Below are positions 1 to 11,000 of a stretch of DNA of 64,000 nt, one piece after another. Made by a program: the position numbers and the translations under genes. The notes beneath the pieces are model-generated. The model saw nothing but the letters and a program-made list of their open reading frames with translations, did not search any database and was not told the DNA's origin. The stretch covers positions 205,480 to 269,479 of the forward strand of contig JAHDCX010000003.1 in the NCBI GenBank assembly GCA_020629635.1, written 5' to 3'. How positions within the stretch are numbered: position 1 is the first letter of the stretch; every line of letters starts with the position of its first letter. This DNA comes from Acidimicrobiales bacterium (GTDB lineage Bacteria; Actinomycetota; Acidimicrobiia; Acidimicrobiales; SHLQ01).

Positions 1-1
1 T

Positions 2-630
2 AACGGTCAGCGGCCGCTTGCCGATGCGATCGCCGGTCTCCGGCCGACCCAACACGGCACGATTCGGCTGCGCGGCGAGTCGCTCGACGGGCGTTCCCCT
101 CGGGCTCGGAACGACGCCGGCCTCGCCTACGTTCCAGAGGATCGCATCGGCGTCGGACTCGCACCGCGAATGAACGTCATCGAGAACGCCATGATGCGGG
201 CGTATCGCGCCCTGTCGAAGGGCCCATTCATCGACCGTCGTGCGGCCACACGACACGCCGACGACCTCGTCGAGCGTTACCGGGTCAAGGTCGCCAAGCT
301 CCAGAATCCGATGGCCGGCCTGTCGGGAGGCAATCTGCAACGCCTTCTCGTCGGTCGCGAACTCGACGTCTCCCCCGCCGTCGTCATCGCTGCACAACCC
401 ACCCGGGGCCTCGACGTTCAGGGCGTCGCCGCAATCCAACAGATCCTTCTCGAGCAGGCGGCCAGCGATGCCGGGATTCTGCTGATCAGCGAGGACCTCG
501 AAGAGCTCTTCGCCCTCAGCGATCGCATCCTCGTGATGCACGAAGGATCCATCGCCGGCGTCTTTGACCCCGACACTGCCTCACGAGCGGACGTCGGTGC
601 GGCGATGGCGGGATCTCGAACGGCCGCCAC

Positions 631-634
<4 letters not shown>
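2..634 (+). CDS. ABC transporter ATPase, nucleoside/sugar (YufO-like) type, 3' part
   Basis: This is the C-terminal part of a duplicated ATPase of the simple-sugar/nucleoside importer family; the gene starts outside the window. The frame is open from base 2 and begins in the tail of a Walker A-like 'GNGQ' motif of the second nucleotide-binding domain. The ABC signature LSGGNLQ and the Walker B/D-loop segment AAQPTRGLD, typical of YufO-like proteins, follow. It energises import through the two permeases immediately downstream: its TGA stop overlaps the GTG start of the first permease (GTGA). The substrate is not proven. YufO/P/Q and PnrA systems usually carry nucleosides or purines, and the purine and urea genes in this window fit that. 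Confidence 0.9.
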
Positions 635-1691
<1,057 letters not shown>

Positions 1692-1695
<4 letters not shown>

Positions 1696-2624
1696 CCGAA
1701 GAGACCCTGCTCGGACTCATCGTGTCGATCATCGAATTCGGCACACTCCTCTACCTTGCGGCGCTCGGGGAAACGATCGCCGAGCGCGCCGGCGTGCTCA
1801 ATCTCGGAGTCGAGGGAATGATGGCGATGGGTGCGATGTCGGCGTTCTGGGTCGGCGTCGAAACCGGAAGTCCTTGGGCGGCACTGTTGTTCGCCGCGCT
1901 CGTCGGTCTGGGACTGGCACTCGTTCACGGAATCGTGTCGGTGGTGCTGGGGGCCGACCAGGTGGTGAGCGGACTTGCCTTGACGATCCTCGGGCTGGGG
2001 CTCGCCGCCTTCTTGGGCAAGGACCTCGTCATCGAGCGGCCTCGCGCCATCTTCGACCCGGTCGATCTGGGCCCTCTCCGTGATGTTCCGTGGCTCGGTG
2101 AAACGATCTTCTCGATGACTGCGCCGAGCTGGCTGGCACTGTTTCTTGGCGCGCTCACGTGGTTTGTGCTGACACGGACGCGTGCGGGGCTGGCGGTGCG
2201 CGCCGTCGGCGAGAGTGCGCAGACCGCCGACGCTGCCGGCGTCGGGGTCGTCCGAACACGACTCATCGCCGTCGCAATCGGGGGTGCGCTCGCTGGCGCC
2301 TCCGGCGCCTATCTGTCGCTCGCGTTGGCTCCGGGATGGAGCGAGGGCAGCACGGCAGGGCGCGGCTGGATCGCCGTGGCACTGGTCATCTTCGGTGCGT
2401 GGAGGCCCGGACGGGTGCTGCTCGGCAGTGTCCTGTTCGGTGGGCTCATCGCCCTCGAGCCCCGATTGCAGACATTCGGCGTCGAGATCAGTCCGATTCT
2501 GCTCAGCATGTTGCCGTACGTGTTGACGATCGGCGTGCTCGTCCTACTGTCGATCAGATCCCGAAATCGGCCGAGCGCAGCACCTGCCAACATCGGCATC
2601 GCCTATCGCCGAGAAGAACGCTGA
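1692..2624 (+). CDS. ABC transporter permease (YufQ-like, nucleoside/simple sugar)
   Basis: Second permease of the importer, 310 residues. The frame is open far upstream, but the ATG at 1692 is chosen because it overlaps the previous stop (ATGA) and starts the recognisable protein MTEETLLGLIV. Family hallmarks include 'AERAGVLNLGVEGMM' near the N-terminus and 'RAVGESAQTADAAGV' in the cytoplasmic loop that docks on the ATPase. It presumably forms a heterodimeric channel with the upstream permease. Its stop codon directly abuts the stop of the convergent LuxR regulator, so there is no space for a private terminator. Confidence 0.9.
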
Positions 2625-4886
2625 TCAGAGCAGTCCGAGCTCTTCTGCGCGAGCAACGATGCTCTCTCGACCTCGAACGCCGAGCTTGTGTCGAATCGAT
2701 GTGAGGTGCGTCTTCACGGTGTTCTCGGAGACGTGGAGCTGCGCGGCGAGCTCTCGACGGGTGAGACCATGGGGAAGCAGCGTGAGCACGCCGAGCTCAC
2801 GATCGGTGAGTTCGCGTGCACCGATCGGCAGCTCGGTCGCGTCTCGGGCCACGAATCGGATCTCGTTCTCCACGCGCCGAATGCGGCCGCCGAGGTCGGT
2901 CGTTGCGAGTCCGTCGATACGGTGCTTCGCCTCACGAAGCGCACGCCGCGCCTCGTCCTGTCGGCCAAGTTGATGGTGGAGCCGAGCGGACTCGAGCGAG
3001 ATCAGCGCCTCCGCCAGGGGTTCGGGCCGAATCGCCGCCAATCGTCTCGCGTGGCCGAGGGCCGCGTCGGCATCCGCAGGCCGGCCCGTCAGCCGACCAA
3101 CGATCGCGAGCGCGACGTGGGCGAGGATCGGCTGGTGGTGCCGTTCCCCTTCGGGGCCCGAAAGAACGAGCGCCTGGTCAGCGAAGGCCTCAGCGTCGAC
3201 CAGTTCTCCGGCTTCTGCGGCGACCACGGCGAGATACTGATAGCAAAAGCCGACTTCGAGAGTCATGCCGTTGTCGATCGCGATCCCCGCAGCCTGATCG
3301 AGTGAGTCACGCGCCGCCTCGTGATCGCCCCTCCAGAACTGTGCCGCGCCGAGGACCGACGAGGCCGCGCCGTGGCCGGCATCCGCGCGCAGGAAGATCG
3401 CCGATGATTGGTCGACCGGAAGGGCCGCTGCAGCAGCCGTGCCACGAGACGCCTCCGTCAACATCGACTGGATGTCTCCGGCGTGACGAGCCTGGTGGGC
3501 GCGGATCGTCGGCACGTGAACGTCGAGCGCAGCCGCTTCGATCGGAAGCGTTGCCGCCGCTCGGGCGACCTCGATCCATCGGTCGACCTCGACGGCGCGC
3601 CGCTGATTGAGCATCGCCCAGGCCATCAGGAGCCCGACTTCGGTCGACACGCCATCCATGCGCTCGAGCCCCTCCGCCCAGGAACGGATCGTGCCAAAGT
3701 GACCCGCATTGGAGAACGTCACCGAGTTCTCCATGACGAGCTCGCGTGCCCGGTCGGCGTCGCCTGCCACGATCGCATGGTTGATCGCGGAGTCCGCATC
3801 ACCGCGGTTGGCGTACCACTGCGATGCCCGTCGATGCAGGTCGCCCACCATGTCGGGGTGCTCTTCGAGGAGGATCGACCGCAGGTGTTCGGCAAACAAG
3901 GGGTGATAGCGAAAGACCGTCGCTGCATCGTCGAGTGCAGACGTGAACACGCTCGATGCCACGAGATTCCGGAGGACGCGAAGGCTGCCGATCTCGCCGG
4001 TCACGGCATCGCAAAGATCGGGAATCAAGGTCGACACGATGCTGGTCGCGAGAAGAAACGCCCGGACGTCGTCGTCGAGATCCTCCAGGGCCTCAGTCGC
4101 GAGGTATTCGGCGAGGTGGCGGGTGTCGCCAGTGAAGCGTGCGAGTTCGGTGTCAACGTCGGGGTGACCACGCAACGCCAGGCCCGCAAGTGTGCAGCCG
4201 ACGGGCCAGCCCTCAGTTCGCTGCGAGACGGCACGAACCTGAGCGTCCGTGAGCTCGGAGAGGTCGAAGACGCTCGCCAACAGCTCGGCGGTTTCCTCGG
4301 CGTCGAACGCGAGCTCGCGAGTCCGAGCCTCGGACAGACGCCGTTCGCTTCGGAGGCGACCGACCGGAAGTTCGAGGTCGTGCCGAGACACGGCCACGAT
4401 CCGGAGTCCGGTGATGTCGTTTCGGAGCCAGTCGGTGAGCGTGTCGTGAATCTCGGAGTCGCCGATGACGTGAAGGTCGTCGAGCACGAGACAGAGCGGT
4501 TTCTCCGCCTGCTCGACCAATGCTCGGAGGTGAAGTGTGGCCGCGGCGACCGCGGTCGGCCCATCGGACAGAAGGTCATACACTGCGCCGATTCCGGCGA
4601 CGCCCGCCGTCGAGAAGGCCGCCGCAACGTAGGTCCAGAAACGGACGGGTTCGTCATCGGCCGACTCGAGGCCGACCCACGCGGTTGCACCGGGCATCCG
4701 ATCGGTCAGCTGCGCCGCGACCGTGGTCTTTCCGTATCCCGGAGGCGCAACGATTGCGGTGAGGGTTGCGTCTGCGTCGAGCAGCGTGTCGAGCGCCCCG
4801 CGACGAATGACGGTTTCGGCAACTTTCGGCGGCTGCAGTTTGGCCCACAGAAGCGGAATCGGTGGCTGCTCACTCACGTCGACCAT
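2625..4886 (-). CDS. MalT-type LuxR-family ATP-dependent transcriptional regulator
   Basis: Large STAND-type regulator, 753 residues. The N-terminal NTPase domain carries a Walker A (GYGKTT, about residue 50) and a Walker B (LVLDDLH, about residue 138). A long helical TPR-like middle region follows. The C-terminal LuxR helix-turn-helix (about residues 690-750) contains 'LTDRELGVLTLL' and 'SENTVKTHL'. Members of this family bind an inducer in the middle region, oligomerise with ATP and activate transcription. The gene is convergent with the ABC importer, so it need not control it; the inducer and targets cannot be read from sequence. The ATG at 4886 gives the usual N-terminus for the family. 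Confidence 0.9.
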   Translation of the reverse strand: MVDVSEQPPIPLLWAKLQPPKVAETVIRRGALDTLLDADATLTAIVAPPGYGKTTVAAQLTDRMPGATAWVGLESADDEPVRFWTYVAAAFSTAGVAGIGAVYDLLSDGPTAVAAATLHLRALVEQAEKPLCLVLDDLHVIGDSEIHDTLTDWLRNDITGLRIVAVSRHDLELPVGRLRSERRLSEARTRELAFDAEETAELLASVFDLSELTDAQVRAVSQRTEGWPVGCTLAGLALRGHPDVDTELARFTGDTRHLAEYLATEALEDLDDDVRAFLLATSIVSTLIPDLCDAVTGEIGSLRVLRNLVASSVFTSALDDAATVFRYHPLFAEHLRSILLEEHPDMVGDLHRRASQWYANRGDADSAINHAIVAGDADRARELVMENSVTFSNAGHFGTIRSWAEGLERMDGVSTEVGLLMAWAMLNQRRAVEVDRWIEVARAAATLPIEAAALDVHVPTIRAHQARHAGDIQSMLTEASRGTAAAAALPVDQSSAIFLRADAGHGAASSVLGAAQFWRGDHEAARDSLDQAAGIAIDNGMTLEVGFCYQYLAVVAAEAGELVDAEAFADQALVLSGPEGERHHQPILAHVALAIVGRLTGRPADADAALGHARRLAAIRPEPLAEALISLESARLHHQLGRQDEARRALREAKHRIDGLATTDLGGRIRRVENEIRFVARDATELPIGARELTDRELGVLTLLPHGLTRRELAAQLHVSENTVKTHLTSIRHKLGVRGRESIVARAEELGLL

Positions 4887-4943
4887 CGTGGCCGTTTCGC
4901 CGTCGATACGGCATCACCCTCACCGGGATTTCACCCGAGCGAC

Positions 4944-6572
4944 TCAGGCGGCGGAGGGTGAACCCGCGGGCGCAGGCTTTGCTCGACCGCGGCTCTCATC
5001 GAATCGATACGTCGGGTTTCCGGTTCGGCGGCCGTCGATCTTGGCCGAGTACATGGCGGTGTCGGCTCGACGGAGCATGCCGTGGATGTCGTCGCCCGCA
5101 TACATGGCCACACCAATACTCGCGCCCGTGCGCACAACGGCACGTCCGACGTCGACCGGCTGGGTAATGGTCGCGATGATGCGCTTCGCGAGCGCCTCGA
5201 GACCCGCTCGATCGCGGTCCTGGGACACGACGACGAACTCGTCACCGCCGAGGCGGGCCACAAAGCCGGTGCCGGAGACGAGCGGCGCGAGCCGGTCCGC
5301 CATGGTCTGAAGCACGACGTCGCCCGCTTCGTGTCCGTAGGTGTCGTTGATGCCCTTGAACCCGTCCAGATCGAGGAACAGTGTGGCCACGCCCGGCCGC
5401 GGCGTTTCGAGACTCTCCATCAGATAGGAGCGGTTGGGGAGTCCCGTCAACATGTCGTGGTTGGCACGATGATCGAGCTCAGCAGACCACTGTTCGAGCG
5501 CCACGTGGATGTGGATGTTCTCGATCGAGGCGAGCGTGTGCTGCATGAGGGTGCGCAGCGAGTCGATTGCGACGGCATCGGGGGCGATCGGCGAGAACGA
5601 GAACCCGCGCATCGCCACCAACTGCTCGTCGCCGGCACGGCCGACGAGCACGACCTGGCTCACGTAACCGAGATGGTGCAGCCGTTGGAGATCGGTCCGT
5701 TCGGTCTCTCCAACTCCGGCGTGAGCGACACCGCCCTGGTCGAGTGCCGCTCCGATCAGCGGATCGTCCTCGGGCTCCAGCGACCGGGGACTGCCGGCGC
5801 TGTGGACCAGACGCCACGTGTCGCCACGAAGCTCGGACACGTCCGCCCGGTCGAAGCCGAGACGAACAGCGGCGGTCAAGGCCGCATCGAGGACTGCGGC
5901 CGGCGTTCGACCACGGCTCATCGCGTGCACGGCGTGACTGATTCCGCTCAGGTGATGTTTGTGTTCGTCGGCGACTGATCGAGCCCGGTCTGCGTCTGCG
6001 AGACGACGACGGAACTGCGTCGACATGATCGACACCGGCACGGCGACACCGACGACGGCGGCGAGCTGCTGCAGGGCGATGTTGATGACGTCTCCGCTCG
6101 GCGAACCGTCGGAGTTTCCGTTCAGCACGATCACGAGATACACGAGACTGAGACCCGACCACGCGCCGATCGCGCCGCGCATGCCGTATTCGGCGGCGGC
6201 ATCGAGCACGGGCACGAGGAGCAGCATCCATGCGAGCGGTGTGCTCTGGGCGTCCACGAGGGAGATCGCCCCCAACGCCAGCACGGCGTCGACGCCGATC
6301 TGCAGCACTGCGGGCCACTGACGCCCGGCGGTCGGATCCTCGAGAAAGGCGAAGACGGCGTTCCAGACGAGGTTCATTCCGGCAATGAGCCCGAAGCCGA
6401 GGACGGCGTCGGAACCGAGGACGGCGCCGTCCTCGGCAGTCGGACTGAAGATCAAGAAGAGCAGCACGGCGCTCAGCAGGGCGCGCTGCGGCCGAAGTGC
6501 ACGGTCCAATCGCAGCGTGCCGATGCCGCGCTCGACGGTGCCTACACGCCCGCGTGCGCCTCGCTCTCTCAT
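4944..6572 (-). CDS. Membrane diguanylate cyclase (GGDEF), GAF-like middle domain
   Basis: 542-residue protein with about five or six hydrophobic segments in the first 180 residues, a GAF-like middle region and a C-terminal GGDEF domain. The active-site loop is intact (RLGGDEF) and the metal/substrate motif DLDGFKGINDTYGHEAGD is present, so it probably makes cyclic-di-GMP. The usual RxxD inhibitory site just before the GGDEF loop is absent (the segment reads VSGTG), so product inhibition may be missing. It is transcribed leftward, 57 bp before the LuxR regulator and divergent from the sensor-like gene at 6728. The sensed signal is unknown. Confidence 0.9.
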   Translation of the reverse strand: MRERGARGRVGTVERGIGTLRLDRALRPQRALLSAVLLFLIFSPTAEDGAVLGSDAVLGFGLIAGMNLVWNAVFAFLEDPTAGRQWPAVLQIGVDAVLALGAISLVDAQSTPLAWMLLLVPVLDAAAEYGMRGAIGAWSGLSLVYLVIVLNGNSDGSPSGDVINIALQQLAAVVGVAVPVSIMSTQFRRRLADADRARSVADEHKHHLSGISHAVHAMSRGRTPAAVLDAALTAAVRLGFDRADVSELRGDTWRLVHSAGSPRSLEPEDDPLIGAALDQGGVAHAGVGETERTDLQRLHHLGYVSQVVLVGRAGDEQLVAMRGFSFSPIAPDAVAIDSLRTLMQHTLASIENIHIHVALEQWSAELDHRANHDMLTGLPNRSYLMESLETPRPGVATLFLDLDGFKGINDTYGHEAGDVVLQTMADRLAPLVSGTGFVARLGGDEFVVVSQDRDRAGLEALAKRIIATITQPVDVGRAVVRTGASIGVAMYAGDDIHGMLRRADTAMYSAKIDGRRTGNPTYRFDESRGRAKPAPAGSPSAA

Positions 6573-6727
6573 GCAATGGTCGTCGGACCGTGCACGAGGC
6601 GCCTTGATGCACAGATCAGCATTTGGCCCGACGGGGGTACGAATTGAGAAGAACGGCCCAACCGTCGGGATGGTTCACATGGCCCGAATGGCTGTAGCGC
6701 TGAGCGGTTTCGGCCGACAAAGAACAC

Positions 6728-8089
6728 ATGTCAGTGCAAGGTCTCCGTGCGGAGCGAGAACAGCGCCGCCGGGCCCGGCGACGCCGCTCGGTTCTGCTCG
6801 CGCTCGCCGGAGCGGCGACCTTGATTTTCCTCACGATTGGCGTGTTCTCCGTCGCGATCGAGTCTCGGGAGATCGCCGAACGATCCAACCGAGTCCATGC
6901 GCTCGATGAGCTCCTTCGATCGGCGACGATTCTGCGAACTCAGCTCGGATTCGAGCTCGTGCTGCGCGATCTCGACCAGTTCTCTTCGATCGACACTTCG
7001 GTTGCCCAAGCAGCTGCGGCCGTCGATGTCCGCGACGCGTTTGCCGACCTCGAACGCACCAACGAAGCGATCGTGCGCGAGCACGGCGGCCTGAACGACG
7101 CAACCGATGTCGCCGTGCAGACCTTCATCGGCCTCGCCGGTGACTTCTCCGACCCTTCGTTCGTGACCGACGGAACATCGTCGAGGCAGCTCAACGAGAG
7201 TTTCGGGCGTGCGAAGGACCTCGTCGAAAACGAACGTAACCAGGCCATCGCCGACGTGAAGGAGGCCGACGGCCGACTCGAAACACTGAGCACACTGGTG
7301 AGCTTCTTGACGGCATTCGTCATCCCGACCTTCGCGATCGGCCTGTTCCGGCTGCTCTCGCTTCCCGAACGTGAAGTGCTCGAAGCCGAAGCCCGACTGA
7401 CCAAGAGCACCGTGGTCGACGCGTTGCGCCAAGAATTGCTGCTCGGACGACTCCAGTCCCTCGAGGATCGGGTCACCCGCGGGGAGACGCTCCATCCCCA
7501 GTTGATCGTCCGCGATCTCACCGACATCCGCCGACTGCTTCTCACTCTCGAGCGATCGCAACGGTGCCACTTCGAACACGTCGACCTCGGTGAAGCGCTT
7601 GAACCGCTTGCGACCGATCAGGTGGACATCGCCCTCGGACTGCTTCCGCGGGTCTACGTCACCTCCCACGACGCCGGGGTTTGGAGTGACAAAGACGTCC
7701 TGTTGATGCTGATCGAGGCCTTGATTGCCGACTGCCGCCAGCGCGGCGCAGAACTGGTCCGCTGCGAAGTTGCGAACGATGCGACAGACGAGCGTCCGGT
7801 CGCGGAAGAACGCGTACGAATCGTGGTCACGCACGACGGCTCACTTCGTACCTCGTCGGAGTTGACGGTCATCGAATCACAATCGACCGTCGCCGATCGG
7901 TTGGCGCTGCTCGGCGGAGCCGACACGGAGCTCGCGATTGCCCGACACCTCACCGAGGATCTCCAGGGCACGATGTCGATCCGGGAAACCGCCGATGGGC
8001 TTCAAGCGATCGTGCTGGCGCTTCCGGCCTCGGCGGCTCCGAAGCGGGTTCGACGGCGCGGGCTGATCGGCATCGGTGGGCGACGGTGA
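6728..8089 (+). CDS. Degenerate histidine-kinase-like membrane protein
   Basis: 453 residues. An arginine-rich start is followed by a membrane segment (about 20-42), an extracytoplasmic region (about 43-190), a second membrane segment (about 190-212) and a cytoplasmic region. The C-terminal part follows the layout of a kinase ATPase domain: 'LMLIEALIADCRQRG' where the N-box belongs, 'THDG' where a G-box belongs, and a final strand-helix pattern around 'LAIARHLTEDLQGTMSI'. No H-box histidine motif or canonical NxxxN/DxG residues are visible, so it is probably not an active kinase. Its TGA overlaps the GTG of the giant surface protein (GTGA), indicating coupled translation. It could sense or transmit the state of that protein; this is inference. 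Confidence 0.6.
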   Translation: MSVQGLRAEREQRRRARRRRSVLLALAGAATLIFLTIGVFSVAIESREIAERSNRVHALDELLRSATILRTQLGFELVLRDLDQFSSIDTSVAQAAAAVDVRDAFADLERTNEAIVREHGGLNDATDVAVQTFIGLAGDFSDPSFVTDGTSSRQLNESFGRAKDLVENERNQAIADVKEADGRLETLSTLVSFLTAFVIPTFAIGLFRLLSLPEREVLEAEARLTKSTVVDALRQELLLGRLQSLEDRVTRGETLHPQLIVRDLTDIRRLLLTLERSQRCHFEHVDLGEALEPLATDQVDIALGLLPRVYVTSHDAGVWSDKDVLLMLIEALIADCRQRGAELVRCEVANDATDERPVAEERVRIVVTHDGSLRTSSELTVIESQSTVADRLALLGGADTELAIARHLTEDLQGTMSIRETADGLQAIVLALPASAAPKRVRRRGLIGIGGRR

Positions 8090-11000
8090 GAACGCGCCGC
8101 CTCGTCTTTCGTCGTCGGCCGGTCGTCGGCGCACTGTCGATCCTCGCCGGGCTGATCCTCGTGATCAGTCCCGCGTTGTCCGCGCCGCCGTCGGGCGCCG
8201 TCGGTGTTTGGCACTTCGACGAAGGCTCCGGTCTCGTCGCAGCAGATTCCTCCGGGAACGGTTTCGACGGCGCGATCAGCGGCCCGGAATATGCCCCGGG
8301 CCTCTCCCAGACCGGGCTCGACTTTCGGGGTGGCACCAACGAACGGGTGATCATCGACGACGCGATTGGCGGTGAGCTCGACCCGGGAAACGGTGACCTG
8401 ACCCTGAGCCTGTGGATGCGCACGTCGGGTTCTCCCTCCGCTGGTCCTCCGGCTGAATCGTGGGAGCTCGTGGAGAAGCGTGACGTCGGCGGAGACGGCT
8501 ATGAGCTGTACCTCTGGAACAACCTCGGTGGAGCGACGCTGTCGTGGCAGCTGTGGGATGAAGGCTCACCGTGGAACGTCAGCGTCGCTGCTCCGAACGA
8601 CGGCGGGTGGCACCACATCGCTGGCGTCGTCGATGGACCAGACATCACGCTCTACGTCGACGGGTCACCGGTCGGCACGACCACAACCGCCCGAGTCGAC
8701 GTCGATCCCGCCGCGGATCTGGTGCTCGGGTCGGATTCGACCGGCGCAGCCTGGTCGGACTACGAGGGCGACCTCGATGAGCTGCGGATCTACCCCCGAG
8801 CTCTGACGCCGGAGGAGATCGGCGATCTTGCGACGGCGACGGCGATCGTGAACTCGACCGCAGACGCGGACGATCTCCTCGCCGGCGACGGTGTGTGTGA
8901 CACCGGCGCAACGATCGTGGGCGGAGACCGCGAGTGCACTCTCCGGGCTGCCCTCTCCGAGGCCAATGCCTCAGCACTCGTCGACGCGATCAACTTCGAC
9001 ATTCCCACCTCGGACGCAGGGCACGATCCGGTCGCTGGCGTTTGGACCTTCGCACCGGCGAGCGTCTACCCGGCGATCTCCGAAGCTGTCGTCATCGACG
9101 GCCACACCCAGTCTGGAGCGACGCCGCCGACGGTCGCCTGGCCCGCACCGATGGATGGGTCCATCTCGCTCGAGATCCTCGGTGGTCTTGGCGGAAACAC
9201 GGCGCCGATCGGGCTGCACCTGAGCGCGAGCGCCGTGGGTACCGAGATTCGGGGCGTGGCGATTGGCGGCTTCTCCGGTCACGGTGTCGTCGTCGATGCC
9301 GACGATGCCGTCGTAACCCATGTGCATTCGGGTGTCCGAGCCGACGGCACGACACCTGCCGCCAATGGTGTCGGTATCACGGTGCGCGCCGGTGGGGCAC
9401 GCATCGGTGGACCTACGGCTGCGGATCGTGTCGTCGTCAGCGGAAATCTCCTCGCCGGCATCGAATTACCGTCCGCCCGAGCCAGCAACGTCATCGACGG
9501 AACGTTCGTCGGCCTGGCGAAGGACGGCGTCACCGTTGTCCCGAACGGCGATCACGGCATCGAGATCTCGGACACCGAGACCGCGGCCATCGGCGTAGTC
9601 GGCAACACGATCGCCGGTCACGCCGCCGGAGAGGTCACCCTCATCAGCGCCCGGGGGGCCCGCATCGAAAACAATCTGATCGGCGTCGCCCACGACGGCA
9701 CGGCCCTCGGGGGGAACGACGGTATCCAGATCACGAACTCGTCCACGTCGAGTGTCGTCACCGGCAACACCATTGCCTCCCTGGCCGGAGCCGGGGTGAC
9801 GATCACCTCCGCCTCCTCTGTCGACAACGCCGTGGTCAGCAACTCCATCCACGGCAACGGCGGATTGGGGATCGACATCGATGCGATTGGGCCACTCCCC
9901 AACGATTCCGGCGATGTCGACGCCGGACCAAACGGCCTCCAGAACCACCCGACGATCACGTCCGCCACGGCGATCGGCGGCATCCTCACGGTCGCGTTCG
10001 AGCTCGACACCGAGGCGGGCGACGTGGCTGTCGAGGTGTACTCCAACCCGGACGGCGCCGATCCATCCGGATTCGGTGAGGGCCAGACCCTTCTCGGCAC
10101 TCGGACCATCAGCCATGGCGGAGCGGGCCCGGAACCGCATCAGGTGAGCGTGTCCGGCACGGTTGGCGACATCATCTCGCTCACGGCAACCAGGCTCGAT
10201 GCGCTGGCCGCGCCACAGTCCACATCGGAGTTCTCGCCGGTCGTCGTCGCCACCGCCGGAACCTGCACCGACACCGACAACGACGGTCTCTGCGACTTCG
10301 AAGAAGACGCCAACCTGGACGGCGACAACGACCCCTCGACAAGTCCTGGACCGGACACGGACGGCGACACGACACCCGACTGGCTGGACCCGATCAACAC
10401 GGTCGGCTACGACTGCGGCGCCGACCAGGCCGTGATCCCGGCGACGGAGTGTGGCGCACTGGTCCGCATCTTCGAAGACACCAACGGCGTCGGATGGGTG
10501 GACAGCACCCGGTGGATCACTTCGGAGCCGGATCGATGGTTCGGGGTCACCGTCGATGGCGGCTTCGTGACCGGGCTCGAACTACCGGCAAACGGACTGA
10601 TCGGCTCCTTGCCCGACGAGATCGCGAACCTGCCCAACCTCACGACGCTCGATCTCGGTGACAACTCGTTGACCGGCGACCTGCCGGATGGCGTCGCATC
10701 CATGACTGGTCTCGAGATCCTCGACCTCGGCGGCAACAGCTTCACCCCGGATGTGATCCCAGCATGGACGGAGACGCTGACGAATCTCACTGTCCTCGAT
10801 CTTTCGGGTACCGGTCGCGTGGGGCCGATCCCCGCGGGCCTGGATCAGCTCACGAGCCTCGTGGAGCTCCGGCTCGGCGACAACGATCTCGACGGTCCGA
10901 TCCCCGACGAACTGGCCGCCCTGACCCAGTTGGTGGTCCTCGACCTCGGTGGCAACGATTTCGAACCGGGGCCCATCCCGTCTTGGCTCTCGGATCGCAC

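Noticed and set aside
3408-4961. Open frame of about 517 codons antisense to the LuxR regulator
   Set aside because: High-GC shadow frame; the opposite strand encodes clear NTPase and LuxR motifs.
6627-6669. 8-bp inverted repeat cccgacgg/ccgtcggg in the divergent region before the sensor-like gene
   Set aside because: 27-bp spacing and high GC make it weak; chance occurrence is likely.
9466-10140. Multiple long frames antisense or out of phase inside the giant surface-protein gene
   Set aside because: Repetitive Asp/Gly-rich coding DNA leaves other frames open; none has a start context or recognisable domain.
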